From Climacteris rufus (taxonomy: Eukaryota; Chordata; Aves; Passeriformes; Climacteridae), in the NCBI GenBank assembly GCA_013398175.1, contig VZRZ01003213.1, positions 201,031-265,030 on the forward strand: a stretch of DNA of 64,000 bases, written 5' to 3'. Below, piece after piece: positions 22,717 through 35,000 of this stretch. The notes under the pieces were generated by a model that was given only the letters and a program-made list of their open reading frames with translations, had not been told where the DNA came from and made no database searches. Within the stretch, counting starts at the first letter, position 1. Each line of letters opens with the position of its first letter. The position numbers and the translations under genes were made by a program.

Positions 22717-24768
22717 TTCCCCAGCCTTCCACCCTCCTGGACCACAAGCGTGTCACATTTGGCATCCAGAGCACTGCTGAACAATTACTGATGTTCACCT
22801 TATCCTTGCTGTAAGTAATTTAGGCACCACTTGATGATGTCCTTAGTTTCTATTGTAGTAGTGTGTAGTAGTCCTGTTCATTATCAAGATCCCTTCAGCC
22901 TAAATGCTGTTTATTTAAATAGTCTGTAGCTACACAGCACAGCAGAGTGCGAGGAACTGGGAGACAACATAGCTTTGTCAAAGTGCTATTTGCCTGGATT
23001 AATTAACTTCCACAATTTTAACGGTCAAACACCATGCTGGTTTTACTATACTGATTCTGGTTTGGGGCCATGTACAGAGCTGGTGAGGACTTCAAACTAG
23101 TGCACCATGTCACTCTACATATCAATAGGAACAATCTCTGCCACAAAATTCCTTATAGCCTGAATAGGCAAGGCAGACAAGAGGGTACCTGGAGAACAAA
23201 GACACAGAATGGAGAATATCTATGGCCACAGCCACTGGCCTGTTCCTGAGAGTGAGCCTATGCACTCAACTTGACTACCTACTCTTACTGTCCCAGTAGC
23301 AGAAGCAGTCTTAAGCACATAGCTGAGCTGTGAAACTCAACTCAGTCAGGCATGCTGACATCCTTCCTAATCACTTTGTGCAAATAGACTTATGAGTGAA
23401 GTATGTTCACATCAAAACTTGAAGGAAACAAATACAAGCCCTTCTTGTTTCAACAGCTCCTGGCTATAAGTCTAATATGGGATAGCTTTGTGCAAGAACA
23501 GGTCTACGTTGTCCACATAGTCCCCTACATTGCTGCACTGCTACAGAGCCTGACTACAGGGAAGAAATCTGCTTGAGCAATGATTCACTGCTCCAGACAA
23601 GTGATACACCCTGGTTTAAGGATAAAGTCCCACAGATACAAGAAGGATTTTGTTCCATAGCCACAATAGATGCTGGTATGTGCATTAGCTGGGATCTGCT
23701 GTGCTCCTTGCTGATGGCTGCATGCTGGTGGCATGGTAAGTGGACCCTGTGCAGGCTAACAATATCACAGTAACAGATCAGTGTTACGGTAATCCCAAAG
23801 TATTGGATAATTACCTCTCTGTTACTTGCCTTGCTATCCAAGAATTAACTCTCCTCTTCAGAATAAGGAGCAAATTTACCACAGTTGAACTCCCTGAATT
23901 TGTGCTGCTCCAGACAGGACTCTGAGCTGAACCTGGCCCTATAGGTTTTACTGAAAGATTCTGAATAATATAAACAGTTAAAGATTATGCTTCATTTTAG
24001 AAATATTGGCCATTGAATGTAGGCGTTCAGTCCATCTTCAAGAAATGTGAACCACAGATCATCCAAGGTAATGGCTCTCATTTATTACTGTATAATGATT
24101 GCTACTTTGTAACATGAGCAACTACATCACTAAGATTTTTCACTGTGACTGGAAAATTTTTTGTACGGTCCCAGTCAATAATTATCCACCATCATATATA
24201 TATCAATTTAAAAAAATAATCAGAGAAAGCAAAATGCTAATTCTTTTTGGAGAAAAGTGCTCAGTTCAGGTTTTATGCAGCAGCAGAAGAAGAAACAAGG
24301 GATGTTTAGTACAGCACACATCTCACAAAAGATGCTGGTATTCAGCTGAGTGCCTGATTTCTCTGTTTGAAAGAACAGTCCACTGGGTGCAGTTAAAATG
24401 CAAAGGAGAAAATAAAAATTGGAATCGTGTGTGCGTGAATAAGCCATTTCTTTGAAGCTCAAATCTGACACATATTTCAGAGCTCAACAGAAGAAAAATC
24501 GATTCTCATATTACTCTTCTTTCTTCCAACTTTGGATGAACTTGAAAGGATAGCTGACACCCTCAAGTACAGACATGTCCGCAACCATTTCTGGGCCCTT
24601 TGCATTTCCACGAACAGGCAAAAACAACCAACATGACGAAATAGCTTGGCAAAAAGAGCCAGAACGTTGCCTCAATTTTTTTACTATTTTCATCCAATTT
24701 GAGTGACTGACCCCTGGAAGACCTCAGGTTTCCGTTTCCTAAAGACCCCCAATTTGTCCCCGGGCGAC

Positions 24769-24800
24769 ATTCCCCTGGGAAATATTTTTCCCCTGGGGAA
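24769..24800. promoter_or_regulatory. Pair of EBF/COE-like palindromic sites
   Basis: ATTCCCCTGGGAAA (24769-24782) matches the published EBF consensus ATTCCCNNGGGAAT at 13 of 14 positions. A second palindrome, TTCCCCTGGGGAA (24788-24800), carries another CCC-NN-GGG core 18 bases further on. EBF proteins are dimeric helix-loop-helix factors of B cells, neurons and fat. Whether these sites are bound is unknown. Confidence 0.35.
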
Positions 24801-26982
24801 TGTTAACTAGAGATTCTAATGGGAACAGAGACAATGTGGCTCTGTCTTCTCCATCAGCAGCTCCAGGATGAGACAAGTATAGAGATGTGTGTTGTTGTTC
24901 CCCTCCTTACCTTCCCTTGATCCAACAAACTTCCCTTCTGCATTTGACAAGTAGGGGAAGAAGAGGGAGATGGAGAGTGAAGTGTGAAAGGAAGAGCACT
25001 TTGTTGCTTACCTAGAGAAACTCCCCAGCAGATGAGGGCCACTGTATCACCTCTCAAGCAAAACCTGGGGCTGATATCTGAAGGTGTTAAACCATGGGGC
25101 CGGCTTTGTAGGTGAAGTCTGAGGTTCTGCTAATGTCCTGCAAACCTGCACAGGATAGGGACCTGGTCCAGCACATTGCTCCACAAATAACAGTGTAATT
25201 CACTGTCAAGGGCTCAACATCCTTTACCCTTAGCCATGAGATACTGACGGCAGCCTCCCATCCTTACTGATCCTATGGACCATATGTCCAGGAACCACAC
25301 CTAACTTTCAAACCCAAGCCCTCATAGAAAATATTTGTGTGGTTGAAGGCCTTTGCAGACCATGGGGTGGCAATTTTCTCCAAGAAATGCCATGTTCAGT
25401 GGTGGAAAAATTTTATAGGAAGTTTGTTCACAATTATTCCTGTTTAACTGAAATAGAAATGCATAGTGTATTATTTTGATTATCTAAGTACTGCAGCTAC
25501 ATTAAGAAAAGAAATTTGCCCAGCAACAGGGGGTTTACAGGCTCTTCCCATCACTTTACATTCTGCTTTGAGCAACATCCAAACTCAATTTAACATTTGT
25601 ATCCTCTTCGTAGTGTTGTTATGAGGTAATGGTTCTCTTAATCTAAATCTTATCTGCCCAGCTGCAGTTTTTATATTTTCCTCTGACTGTATTAGTCACA
25701 TAAAATCAAATGACATGAGAATTTAGTAAATCTTTCAGAGTTTAAGACTGTAAAAGTTGGAATTTGTTTCATCAGTTGATTTTATTAATGCTCTGCAGTC
25801 TGAACTGGATTTGAAATTGAAGTGAGTAGAGCTCAATAACAAAGGAAATAAAATGCACCGTTAGAAACATTTAGTCTATTAATGTCTGCTAGTTTTCACT
25901 TACAATGACAGAAATAGGTGAAATGTACTACCAAGAGTGAAGAAAAAGCCTGTCTCTTAATTTGCCTCCTTCTCTATCCTTGCTCAAATAAGACATTTAG
26001 GTATACAATGTCATAAAAGAAAATGGTTTATGATCTTTATTCAAGCAATACTCCAATAAAGGCAGAGAAACTAAGTTTTTCTCTGTATAAATTGAGTATC
26101 ATTGATCTGTATAGATCCTCCACCTTTCAGTTGGCATCAGCTGTGGAGTTTATTATATTTTGATCATGAACTCTATCTTTACAGCAGAGGGAACAGTGAG
26201 GCCTGGATTGTGGCTGAGATTTCTATGTGGTGTGTAAATGAATGTGAGCATGGATGTTTACAGACATGCAAGTGTTCCTCTGTAAAACGTTGCCAGAAAC
26301 TTTCCTAAGGATTAGGCACCTGACCAGCTTCTGCAAACCCATCATCATTTGTCCAACCTCTCTCACTGCCATACAAAGAGAAATTTTGTCCCCAGGAAAA
26401 AGAGCACTAATTGTTTACCCAGAAAGTAAATTAGTGACTCAACTATTATGACCAACAGAACACACTTCGAAGATAGCCAATCCTGAGAAATACAATCTTT
26501 GTCAGCCTATAATTTCTATTCTCTAGTTGAGGGGTTTCTGAACTTCAGTTGTTAGTTTTTTTTTTTTTTTAATGGTGGATGATCAGGTAACATGCCATGT
26601 GGCTGTGGAGCTGTATCACAGGGCATATCACTGACCTTTCTGGTAGTGTGAGTGTACTAGGAAAGAGACATGACTCTGGCAACTGTGGTTCCAGCCTCGG
26701 CACCTTATCAAATCCACAGCAGCACTAATTAGAAGCCAGAGCACAATCTCTATGCCATGTCAAAGCTCTATTTTGAAAAATGTCCTTTCTAAGCAGAGCA
26801 GCACTGCTTTGGTAATCCATTACTGTGCATAATTTCAGGGAGACATCAAGCAAAGGGTCACATGCATTTTTTTTTTTTGCTGTGTGCTACAACAGTGAGA
26901 ATGCAAAAAGGAGAAAGGGTTAATTTCCAAGAACCCTCTTGGAGAAGGAGAAAGCCAAAATGTCTGTTACCCTACATCCACA

Positions 26983-27012
26983 AGTCATTAAACATGTGAG
27001 TCATTAAACATG
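26983..27012. repeat. 16-bp tandem duplication
   Basis: Two copies of agtcattaaacatg are spaced 16 bases apart (26983-26996 and 26999-27012). Confidence 0.8.
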
Positions 27013-27220
27013 AAGACATGTTTATTGTAGAGTTTTTACATCGTATTTAACCAGAATAAATGGCCCGTCATTAAGGGCTCAGACACAGTCACAAGTCACA
27101 GTATTCTTCCGCTTCTCAAAAGCGAAGTAACTAAACCATGACAAATTCATTCTATACAGGCAATTTTCTATCAAAGATATTTTGATATTTGATCAGTACA
27201 TATCCCAATCTATTTACAGG

Positions 27221-27251
27221 GTCAAATGAATCTGGAGTCAAATGAATCTGG
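27221..27251. repeat. 16-bp tandem duplication
   Basis: Two perfect copies of gtcaaatgaatctgg are spaced 16 bases apart (27221-27235 and 27237-27251). Confidence 0.85.
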
Positions 27252-28971
27252 CCTGGAGAAAGGTAACTTATGAGTGTGTAGCCTTTTACATGAGTGGCTC
27301 TTCCAGTCAAGAACAGTTCACCAGTACATCTGTATTTTACAAGATAACCAATTGCCAAAAGCTGGAGAGAGACAAAACATACTTCCCTGATTTTGTGCAA
27401 TCTAGAAGGAAGACCACATAATATGTAGGTGTCATAAATTGGATTCAATCTCTACAAAGATAAGAGAGTTGTAAGATTTGTTTAGGGTAAGATAAGAAGG
27501 CTACAAACATCTCTGTGTAATTTTTGCTGAAACCAGAATAGTGTCTTCAGTAAAGGCTTTTAGGACCTTATCCAGCTCACTTGTCCTTGGAAAAATGTCT
27601 TGGCTCTATTATTATTATTTTATGTATTAGAGAAGAACCAGCAAATGAACTTAGTGCAACAAGAGAGAAGAGAACAAGAAAGAACCGAAAACAGAGCCAG
27701 AACAAGTACAGGCAGCTATTCTTCAGAAATGCCTGAAGACTTTTACAGGATATGCATTCCCAGAGGAGAGCTTAGAAATATCACCAAAAAAGTGGTTTTT
27801 TAACTCGTTTCTGCTGTGTGAGAGAAAACGGGACTTTGCATATTCCTTTTAAACAAACAGGTTGGCAACAAAGATGATCAGTTCCAGAGTGAGCTAAAAC
27901 TTGTTTTCCTGTTAGATCCTATCCAAAGCTATTTTGTACCATGGAAAGATTACAATTGATTTCAGTTCCAGTGGATGTTGTCCTGAGACCCCAGCCAGAA
28001 GCTTTCTGTTGCATGGCTCTTAATGCAACACTTGCAGAGGAAGACTCAGCCTGGCCTTCATCTGTCCCACTGCAGGTTTGACTTGCACTTAACAGCAGTG
28101 GCTCCCTAAGGTGCAGCAAGGAACCAATGTCATTTCTTACCTGCCTTTGGCCAATGGAGATGAGTCTAGTTCAAGAATTATTTTCCATATGGGTTGCAAA
28201 GTATTTTAAGATAGAGATTTTAAAATCAGTACGTCTTTCTGTATCAGTAATAGTAATTTCCTATTAACATCTACCCAGAGATGTCAAAAAATTAAGTACT
28301 TAAGTATATCTTTAGGTTGAATGGCAATTCTGTTGAGTTAAGCACATATGCAAGAGCTTTACTGACCAGCATCTCTAAGTAGAGTACATAAACAAATGAA
28401 GCCTATTAAAAACAATAATGACAATATTCAAAATAATTTGGTCTCAGGCTCAGAACTAAGCAAGCTTGGAAATATATGAGAAAAGTAATTTCTGGGTTTG
28501 ACTCACCTTTTACTGGGGTTTAAAATCCCAGTGGCACTAAATTAGTGATGTTAAACAAGAAACACGGTGCTCAATTTAAGGAAATATATCAAATGTGAGG
28601 AAAGAAATCAGAGAGAATGGTGTTGAGGAAGAAAGAGTAACATGACAGATTATTTTGAATCTTTTTTGTGCATGTTTATTTTTACACTTAAAGCTAGATC
28701 ACATAAGTAACAGAGATCTCTATTATCTCTCTGCCCAGCAATGCACTGAGCAGCTGCAGGGGCAGAGCCACGCTCACAGAGCTCTGTGTACGTCATGAGA
28801 TGAGAGTCAGCAGCGTGTGCAGCAGGCAGAGCATGAGCATTAGCATCAGAGCCTCTTAAAGCTCCAAAGGAGCAGCTACATACCTCACGCCTGTGAGCAG
28901 TAATGTATTTATACAGTGGGCCCTCACAGCTCCAAGGGATACCTCATTTAAAACTCCCATCATTGAAATTC

Positions 28972-28993
28972 ACATATATATATATGAGACATT

Positions 28994-29056
<63 letters not shown>

Positions 29057-29060
29057 CTTT
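28972..29060 (+). repeat. (TA)n followed by (TTTC)n microsatellite
   Basis: A short alternating TA run ends near 28985. It is followed by about 16 uninterrupted TTTC units from 28992. Lys/Glu/Arg-rich minus-strand frames here are by-products of the repeat. Confidence 0.95.
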
Positions 29061-32000
29061 CCTGAAGGGACTGTGAGACATTAAAAGGAAGTGACTGAGA
29101 ATAAACAAAATATTGTTTTGAGGAGGTGGCTCTGTGTCCCATATAGCTTTTTTCAAAATACAAAGGCAGACACATAAACATCAGATACTGAGCTAGTCAA
29201 CGAGAGGTGGAAAATTCAAAGTCAAGGCTGCTACTGTGTCCTTGGTTGGCCCTTTGATGCCATGGGATTATAAGAGCTTCACCTTTGTGTGTGGTCTTGT
29301 TTTTAAAATGTGTCACAGTACTTATTAACAGGGGTGCGAATTCTGCCTACATGTAAAGCTGCAGCTTTATTCAGTGTGCATCCAGGAAGAAACTGGTCCA
29401 AGGCAAAAGTGAATGTCAGAATCCTGCACCTCGTCTTGCAATGTTGCCCTCTCAGTCAGTACCCCTTGTTTATTGGAAGTGGTCTGCATGAACTGATTCA
29501 AACCATCTTTTAACATGTGACAGGAGAGACAGATATTATCAAAGAAACCATTAAAGCAAGTGCTTACGAAGGTGTCTGCTACATCTGACCTACATTTCAC
29601 CCATCTGTTACAAATCTTATTTATGGAAAAACTGAAATTATAATACTTCCTGAAAACCTAAACACTTTTAACTTGGCCTAATTTTGTCAAGTTACATCCT
29701 TTTTTTTATATCTATCTGTCTTCTTACTAACCCAAGATGCTTACACATAAGACTTAGAATGATAATGTCCCTAAGTCCCAGCTGATTATTTTCTCTGATG
29801 TCAGACATGGGAGATGCATAACCACATAGAAGTCAGGATAAGGAAATGGTGGAGCAGCACCAAGTAGGAGAAATTACAGACTTTGCCAGGTAGGAACCTT
29901 AGCAGGTCAGCAACCTGAATGATTATTTATGCAGAGCAGATATGCAAGGAACCACACATCTTTGTGCTAATTTCAGGGTCAGAGACACACAATGCTCTGT
30001 CACGTTGGGAAAAGGAGGGGACCAGCAAAAGTGCTACAGAAAAGGATCTGGGAAATTAAGCTTTAATAAATTCTGCTGCAGTACGCCATCTGTTCCAATG
30101 GGAAATCTATGCTGCCATAAATCTGAGTGTTGTGGCTAGAAAGACTAAGGGCATGCAAACCAAATTTGTAGATATTGTGTCATGAAAACTGCAGAATAGA
30201 GCTGAGGCATTGAGGTGATGAAGTTGGATTCCTTTCTGGTGGGGACTACTTTTTGATAATGCTTTTGTCCCCTTTATTTAATTCATTACATAAGCTTAGT
30301 AGGTAACAAGGTTTGTAACAAACAACTAACACCAATATAAACAAAAATATGACCAGTGTTTATTCACTATGAGTAATTACTGAGTATAGAAATGTGTTTT
30401 CTACTTCTTTTGGTGGACAAATTTTTTACATGAGGAGTGTTCTGAAGAAATCATCAGACCTCGAACTCTTAAGGAAAAGCCAGGTGGGAATCTGACAGTA
30501 AACGGACTAAGTACCTGGACAAAATCTGAATGTTCCCACTCTGCGTCTTTTAATTCCTACCTGACTGAACAAAAGGTAACAAGAAGATGCAATACAATTA
30601 ATTATTTTTTAATTAAACTTCCTATTACCCACAAACCACATTCATGAACAAGGACTCTTTAAAGCAAAAAGAGACCAAAAATGAGTCTCTGTTCCAAAGA
30701 ATATCTAATATAATCTCTTTATTTCTATTTTTTATTATTCTCATGTGCACAAAGTACCTGCTAATGTTGCTTAGAACAGGGATAATAACATCACTGGCAG
30801 GCGAAAATGTGTGGTCTGTGACAGAGCTCTTTGGAAAGGGATTTCTGACTTTCTTCCACGACTACCAATGCCTTCTCCACAAATGGTTCTAACATAAATA
30901 TCAACAGACTCCCTCCTTAATATTTGTTTTTTCTTGGCATTTCTCAAATACAGCTCAATCACTGAAATGCTGTGGAAAATTCTGATATCCATGCAGGATT
31001 TCAGAAAAAAAAAAAAAAAAGGTAACTTATATTTGCAGAATTGTTTCCAGAAAATGTTGAACTGAATGTCCTTAGAACTGGGACAGGAGCTAATGCGTAC
31101 CAAGCATGCAGTATGCTAAAGTATACTTTTGTGAATGTTGGGCAAGCAAGATCTTACAAGCTCACTTTAAAATAGGCGATCCTTTCCCTGTTCTATCAGT
31201 TTCCACAGTTTGCAGAACCACAGTTTGAAAAATTCTTTATTCATCCACAGAATAAACTTTCTTTGCATTTCATACATATTCACATATGTTTGTTGGTACT
31301 GTCAGTAGAATAGATAATCCTATTAAAAATCAAGGCTCATCTCTAAGTAAGCAAGACTTGAATGAAAAATGTGCAGACTGATGGTAAGATGAAAGCTTAG
31401 TCACAGATAGTGACATAAAATAATAATGTAATATATGCACCTTTTAAAGAACAGGCTATTATGTCTAAATACGCATTAAAGCCCACTAGTTTGCTCATGT
31501 AGGACAATTTCAAAATTAGGAATTTTGAATGGACTGAAGATTCTTCACATACTGGTGCTGGCAAGCTTTTTTTCAACATATCATATTGTTTACAAAATCT
31601 ATATCTTTTCCAGATGATCCTTATGACTAACATGCAAGATGCACAGCATAGGATTACTGGTCAGAAGTGCTTGACTCTTAGTGGCTCTATTGAAAAAAAT
31701 CCCTGGACATCTCTTCTATTCAGTACCCCCTGTTTTTACATTTATTTAGCTCGGGAACAGGAACCACTATAACTAGGTTTTACTTGCTAGACTGTTCCTG
31801 GGACAAAGATGTCCTTTCTATTTGGCAATTCCAGGAATTGGTGACTTACAGGAATATGCAAGCTAAAGATTGCATGTTCAGCTGTGCTGGAATTTACATG
31901 CACTGTGGAACTGTGATTTGCCCATGTTTCTGAATGCTGAAATTGCCTTGTCAAGGTGTAGTGATATAAAAAAGTGTTGACATCTATGAGAAGTAGACAT

Positions 32001-35000
32001 ATATTGTATGTATATATTGTTCAAACCAGGCATAGAATAAACTTTGTCTCTTTGCCCTCAGGTAAGAGAATGGGGAGGACATGGTGAGAGGTGGCAGAAT
32101 GGAAGACAAGAAACTCCAGCTGTGCTCAGAAGAGGAAGGGTTGCTACACCACAGAAATGTCTTGGAAAACATTTTTGGCCTGCTCTGCTGCAATAACAAT
32201 CTGAGGTGCTTTGAAATGCACTTGCAAACTGAACAACCTCCAACAGCCCCATGAAGTAGGTAAGACATAGCAAGTTGAAAATAGCCACTGATCTGCTTGG
32301 AGTCATACTAGGATGGCTTGGCAAGCACATGGTGAGCTGTAACAGAGATGGTTCAATCTTTTGCTTCATTCTGCAGGAGTCATGACCACAAAGAAAAGGC
32401 TTCCCTTGCTGAAGCAAAGGGAAGGAACAGAGGTACTTATCCATATTCTCAGTATGCATCAATAAGCATAAAAAAACAGTGGAATCACAGTAATATACAA
32501 TACCTGACAGTATTCATCCATATACTTCACCTAAAAAGCCAAGGAAAATTTAAGACATGAATAAAGATGTCTTCTAGAAAGTTTGTGGTAGGTTTTCACA
32601 CTTAAAAGGTTGATTTTCTCAAGGAGTTAAGTAATTGCAGTCATACTGTCTCAAAATCCTGACTTGGAGAACATGATAGACACTGATGAAATTATGGTTC
32701 TATTTATCGTTTGTACTATGTGGGACACAGAAAGGGGAAAAAACATAAAGAAACCTACCCATTCTTTCAAAGAAACATGGGCACCTACCTCTGAGATAGA
32801 TTCTGGGCACTACTTGAATGAATGGAGGATTTTATCTGTCACCCTGACTCAGGCATCAAAGTGCTATCAGACATTTAAGTTGTCCTTAATAAGAAAACTA
32901 TTTTATATCTCATTTATAACAGGTCACTACATAGGAAGCCTAACTACTACCAGACACAAAGCTCTGCACTCTGTATGCCTGGATGGTGCCTTGAAGGGCA
33001 ACAAAGTCCTTTCTTGGATCTACACTTGCCCAATATCTCAGCTGACATGACAAGTATCACAGGAAATTGAATTCAGATGTCCCAAATCCTAAATAATACC
33101 TTAAATTTCTGCTTCTCATAGCAGAACTTTAGTGGCATTCACACAGAAATACAGACCACTTCGTTTTTGTAGGGTTACACTGCACTACCCACCCTTCTTG
33201 AACGGCAGATTTAGGTTCATATTGTGAGGTCATCATCTGAGTTGTGGGCACCATTTGTAAGAAAATTACCTCATTTGGTCAAAAGCTGGAGACTGCCTGT
33301 GATTTGCTGAAGAGACAGGACAGTGAATATCCATGGTATGTCTAAGAAAATGTTCTAATCCACAATCTGGAAACAAAAATGAATACTAAGTGATTTCCAC
33401 TGTTCCCATTGGTTGGAAACACTCTGCTTGCTGTCTTATTACTATTATATAATAGAAATAGTGAAAAATGGGGATAAATATCAAGTTTGTTGAGAGTCAT
33501 TATGACAGGCTGACATCAGAATAGTCATCCATCAAGCTGTTTCTTTGGTCTATATAAAGATTATCAAATACATGGTATTTCAAAGTGCTAATCTCTGCCT
33601 AAGTAATGCGTTAGCAGCTGCACTGTATTCCTAGGAGAGGAGTCCTTGTTTCCAAGAGCTCAGGAAAGCATCCCACTCATGTGGGATGTTTCCATATCCC
33701 TATGCTGCTGCTAGACTTTTTTTCTCTTACTTCTATTGAATCCATAGTCAAAGTGGAAAGACTGTGCATATTCCCTGTTAACAACTTGGGCGAGATTTTG
33801 TCTACAACACCTACAGAGAAGGTCAAAGGGAGATTGTTACATCTGACTCAGGAAGGAAAGACTGAATCAGCTATGCAAACAAAATAAATCTGTATTATGG
33901 GGTAAAGCGATTGACCTTTAGACAAAGCAACGATAGCAGAATGGAACAGTCATAAAGCTGTTAACCAAACGACTTGGTCTGATAAGTTTGAATCAAACTG
34001 AAAAAAAATTTTTTATCTTTCATTTCTGCAATCCATTGTTGCAGCATTAAGTTGTCTTTTGTGGACAACTTCTAGTTAGGTATCTAACAAAATGAAAAAT
34101 CCCATATTTGTCACCTAAGTCCAGAGCTGGTTCGGGGTTGGACACCTCCTGGACTTTATTTCTTCAATATAAATATTAACAGAATTTTCCAGTATTAAAG
34201 ACTTATAATCCTGGACATTATGTTAAATTATTACAGGCATGAAAATGTGAACTTAGCTAAAATGAAAAATTATACACAGCAACAGAAAAAAGTCTCAGGG
34301 TTTCTGCAAAGTGGAACCTTAAAAGCCAAATGTATACCTCTAGATTTTTACAGAGTACCAGTGATGTATCGACTGGAATACATTTTCAGTGCAGACACAC
34401 CTGAGTTTGTTCCACAGCACTAAAAGTATTGTGCAGTTTACCCTTGAACCTGATCCATACAAGTCACTTTAGATCTGAAAACATCATGACAAAGAACAAG
34501 GAGTAAGGTCTGAAAATATTAGGCATTGCACAGACACTTATTAGGAAACACGACTTGCTATAAGGAGTCTGCAATGCAAATGAACAAGATAGGGAATGAC
34601 TGGAGGAGATGACATTGAGGAAGTGATTTGTCTAATAGAACAATGGCTGACTGCAGTATAATATCTGGCTCCCCACCCTTCATAAGTTCAAGTCACAAGC
34701 GTTTTGCCCATTTTACAGGCCTGTTATTTGTTCAAAAACAATTCTGATACTTATTTTAAAAGTAATATCAAAACATAGTGTTATTCACTTCCCAGTAAGG
34801 TCAAAACACCTTTAAACATCTCAACTCGTTTCACCTACCTAGTGAGAAAACCACACTGTTTAAAGAATCTTGTGCTCCAGACACTGGGACTGTCTTTATT
34901 CTCTCTTGTAATGAGTAATTAAATTATCAGTGTAAAGAGACATGTATCCTGTCACCTGGGAAACCTGTGTCCTCAACAGATTATTCATTTGGACACTATT

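Larger units (their letters stand above)
22717..28970. other. 6.2 kb of unique sequence, no gene recognised
   Basis: No reading frame with a known domain. It contains the EBF-like motif pair (24769-24800), two 16-bp tandem duplications (26983-27012 and 27221-27251), T runs at about 26557-26571 and 26868-26878, minus-strand donor-like sites at 28139 (CAG|GTAAGA) and 28506 (AAG|GTGAGT), and a hairpin-rich GC patch at 28725-28880. Confidence 0.5.

Noticed and set aside
21861..22814. Open frames of 317, 239, 179 and 178 residues on both strands
   Set aside because: They exist because the polypyrimidine repeat has no stop codons. The translations are low-complexity Ser/Phe/Leu or Lys/Arg/Glu strings in several frames at once.
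28944..29181. Lys/Glu-rich minus-strand frames
   Set aside because: They are produced by the (TTTC)n microsatellite.
31005..31020. 16-A run as the tail of a processed pseudogene or SINE
   Set aside because: No coding or tRNA-like sequence precedes it and no flanking duplication is visible.
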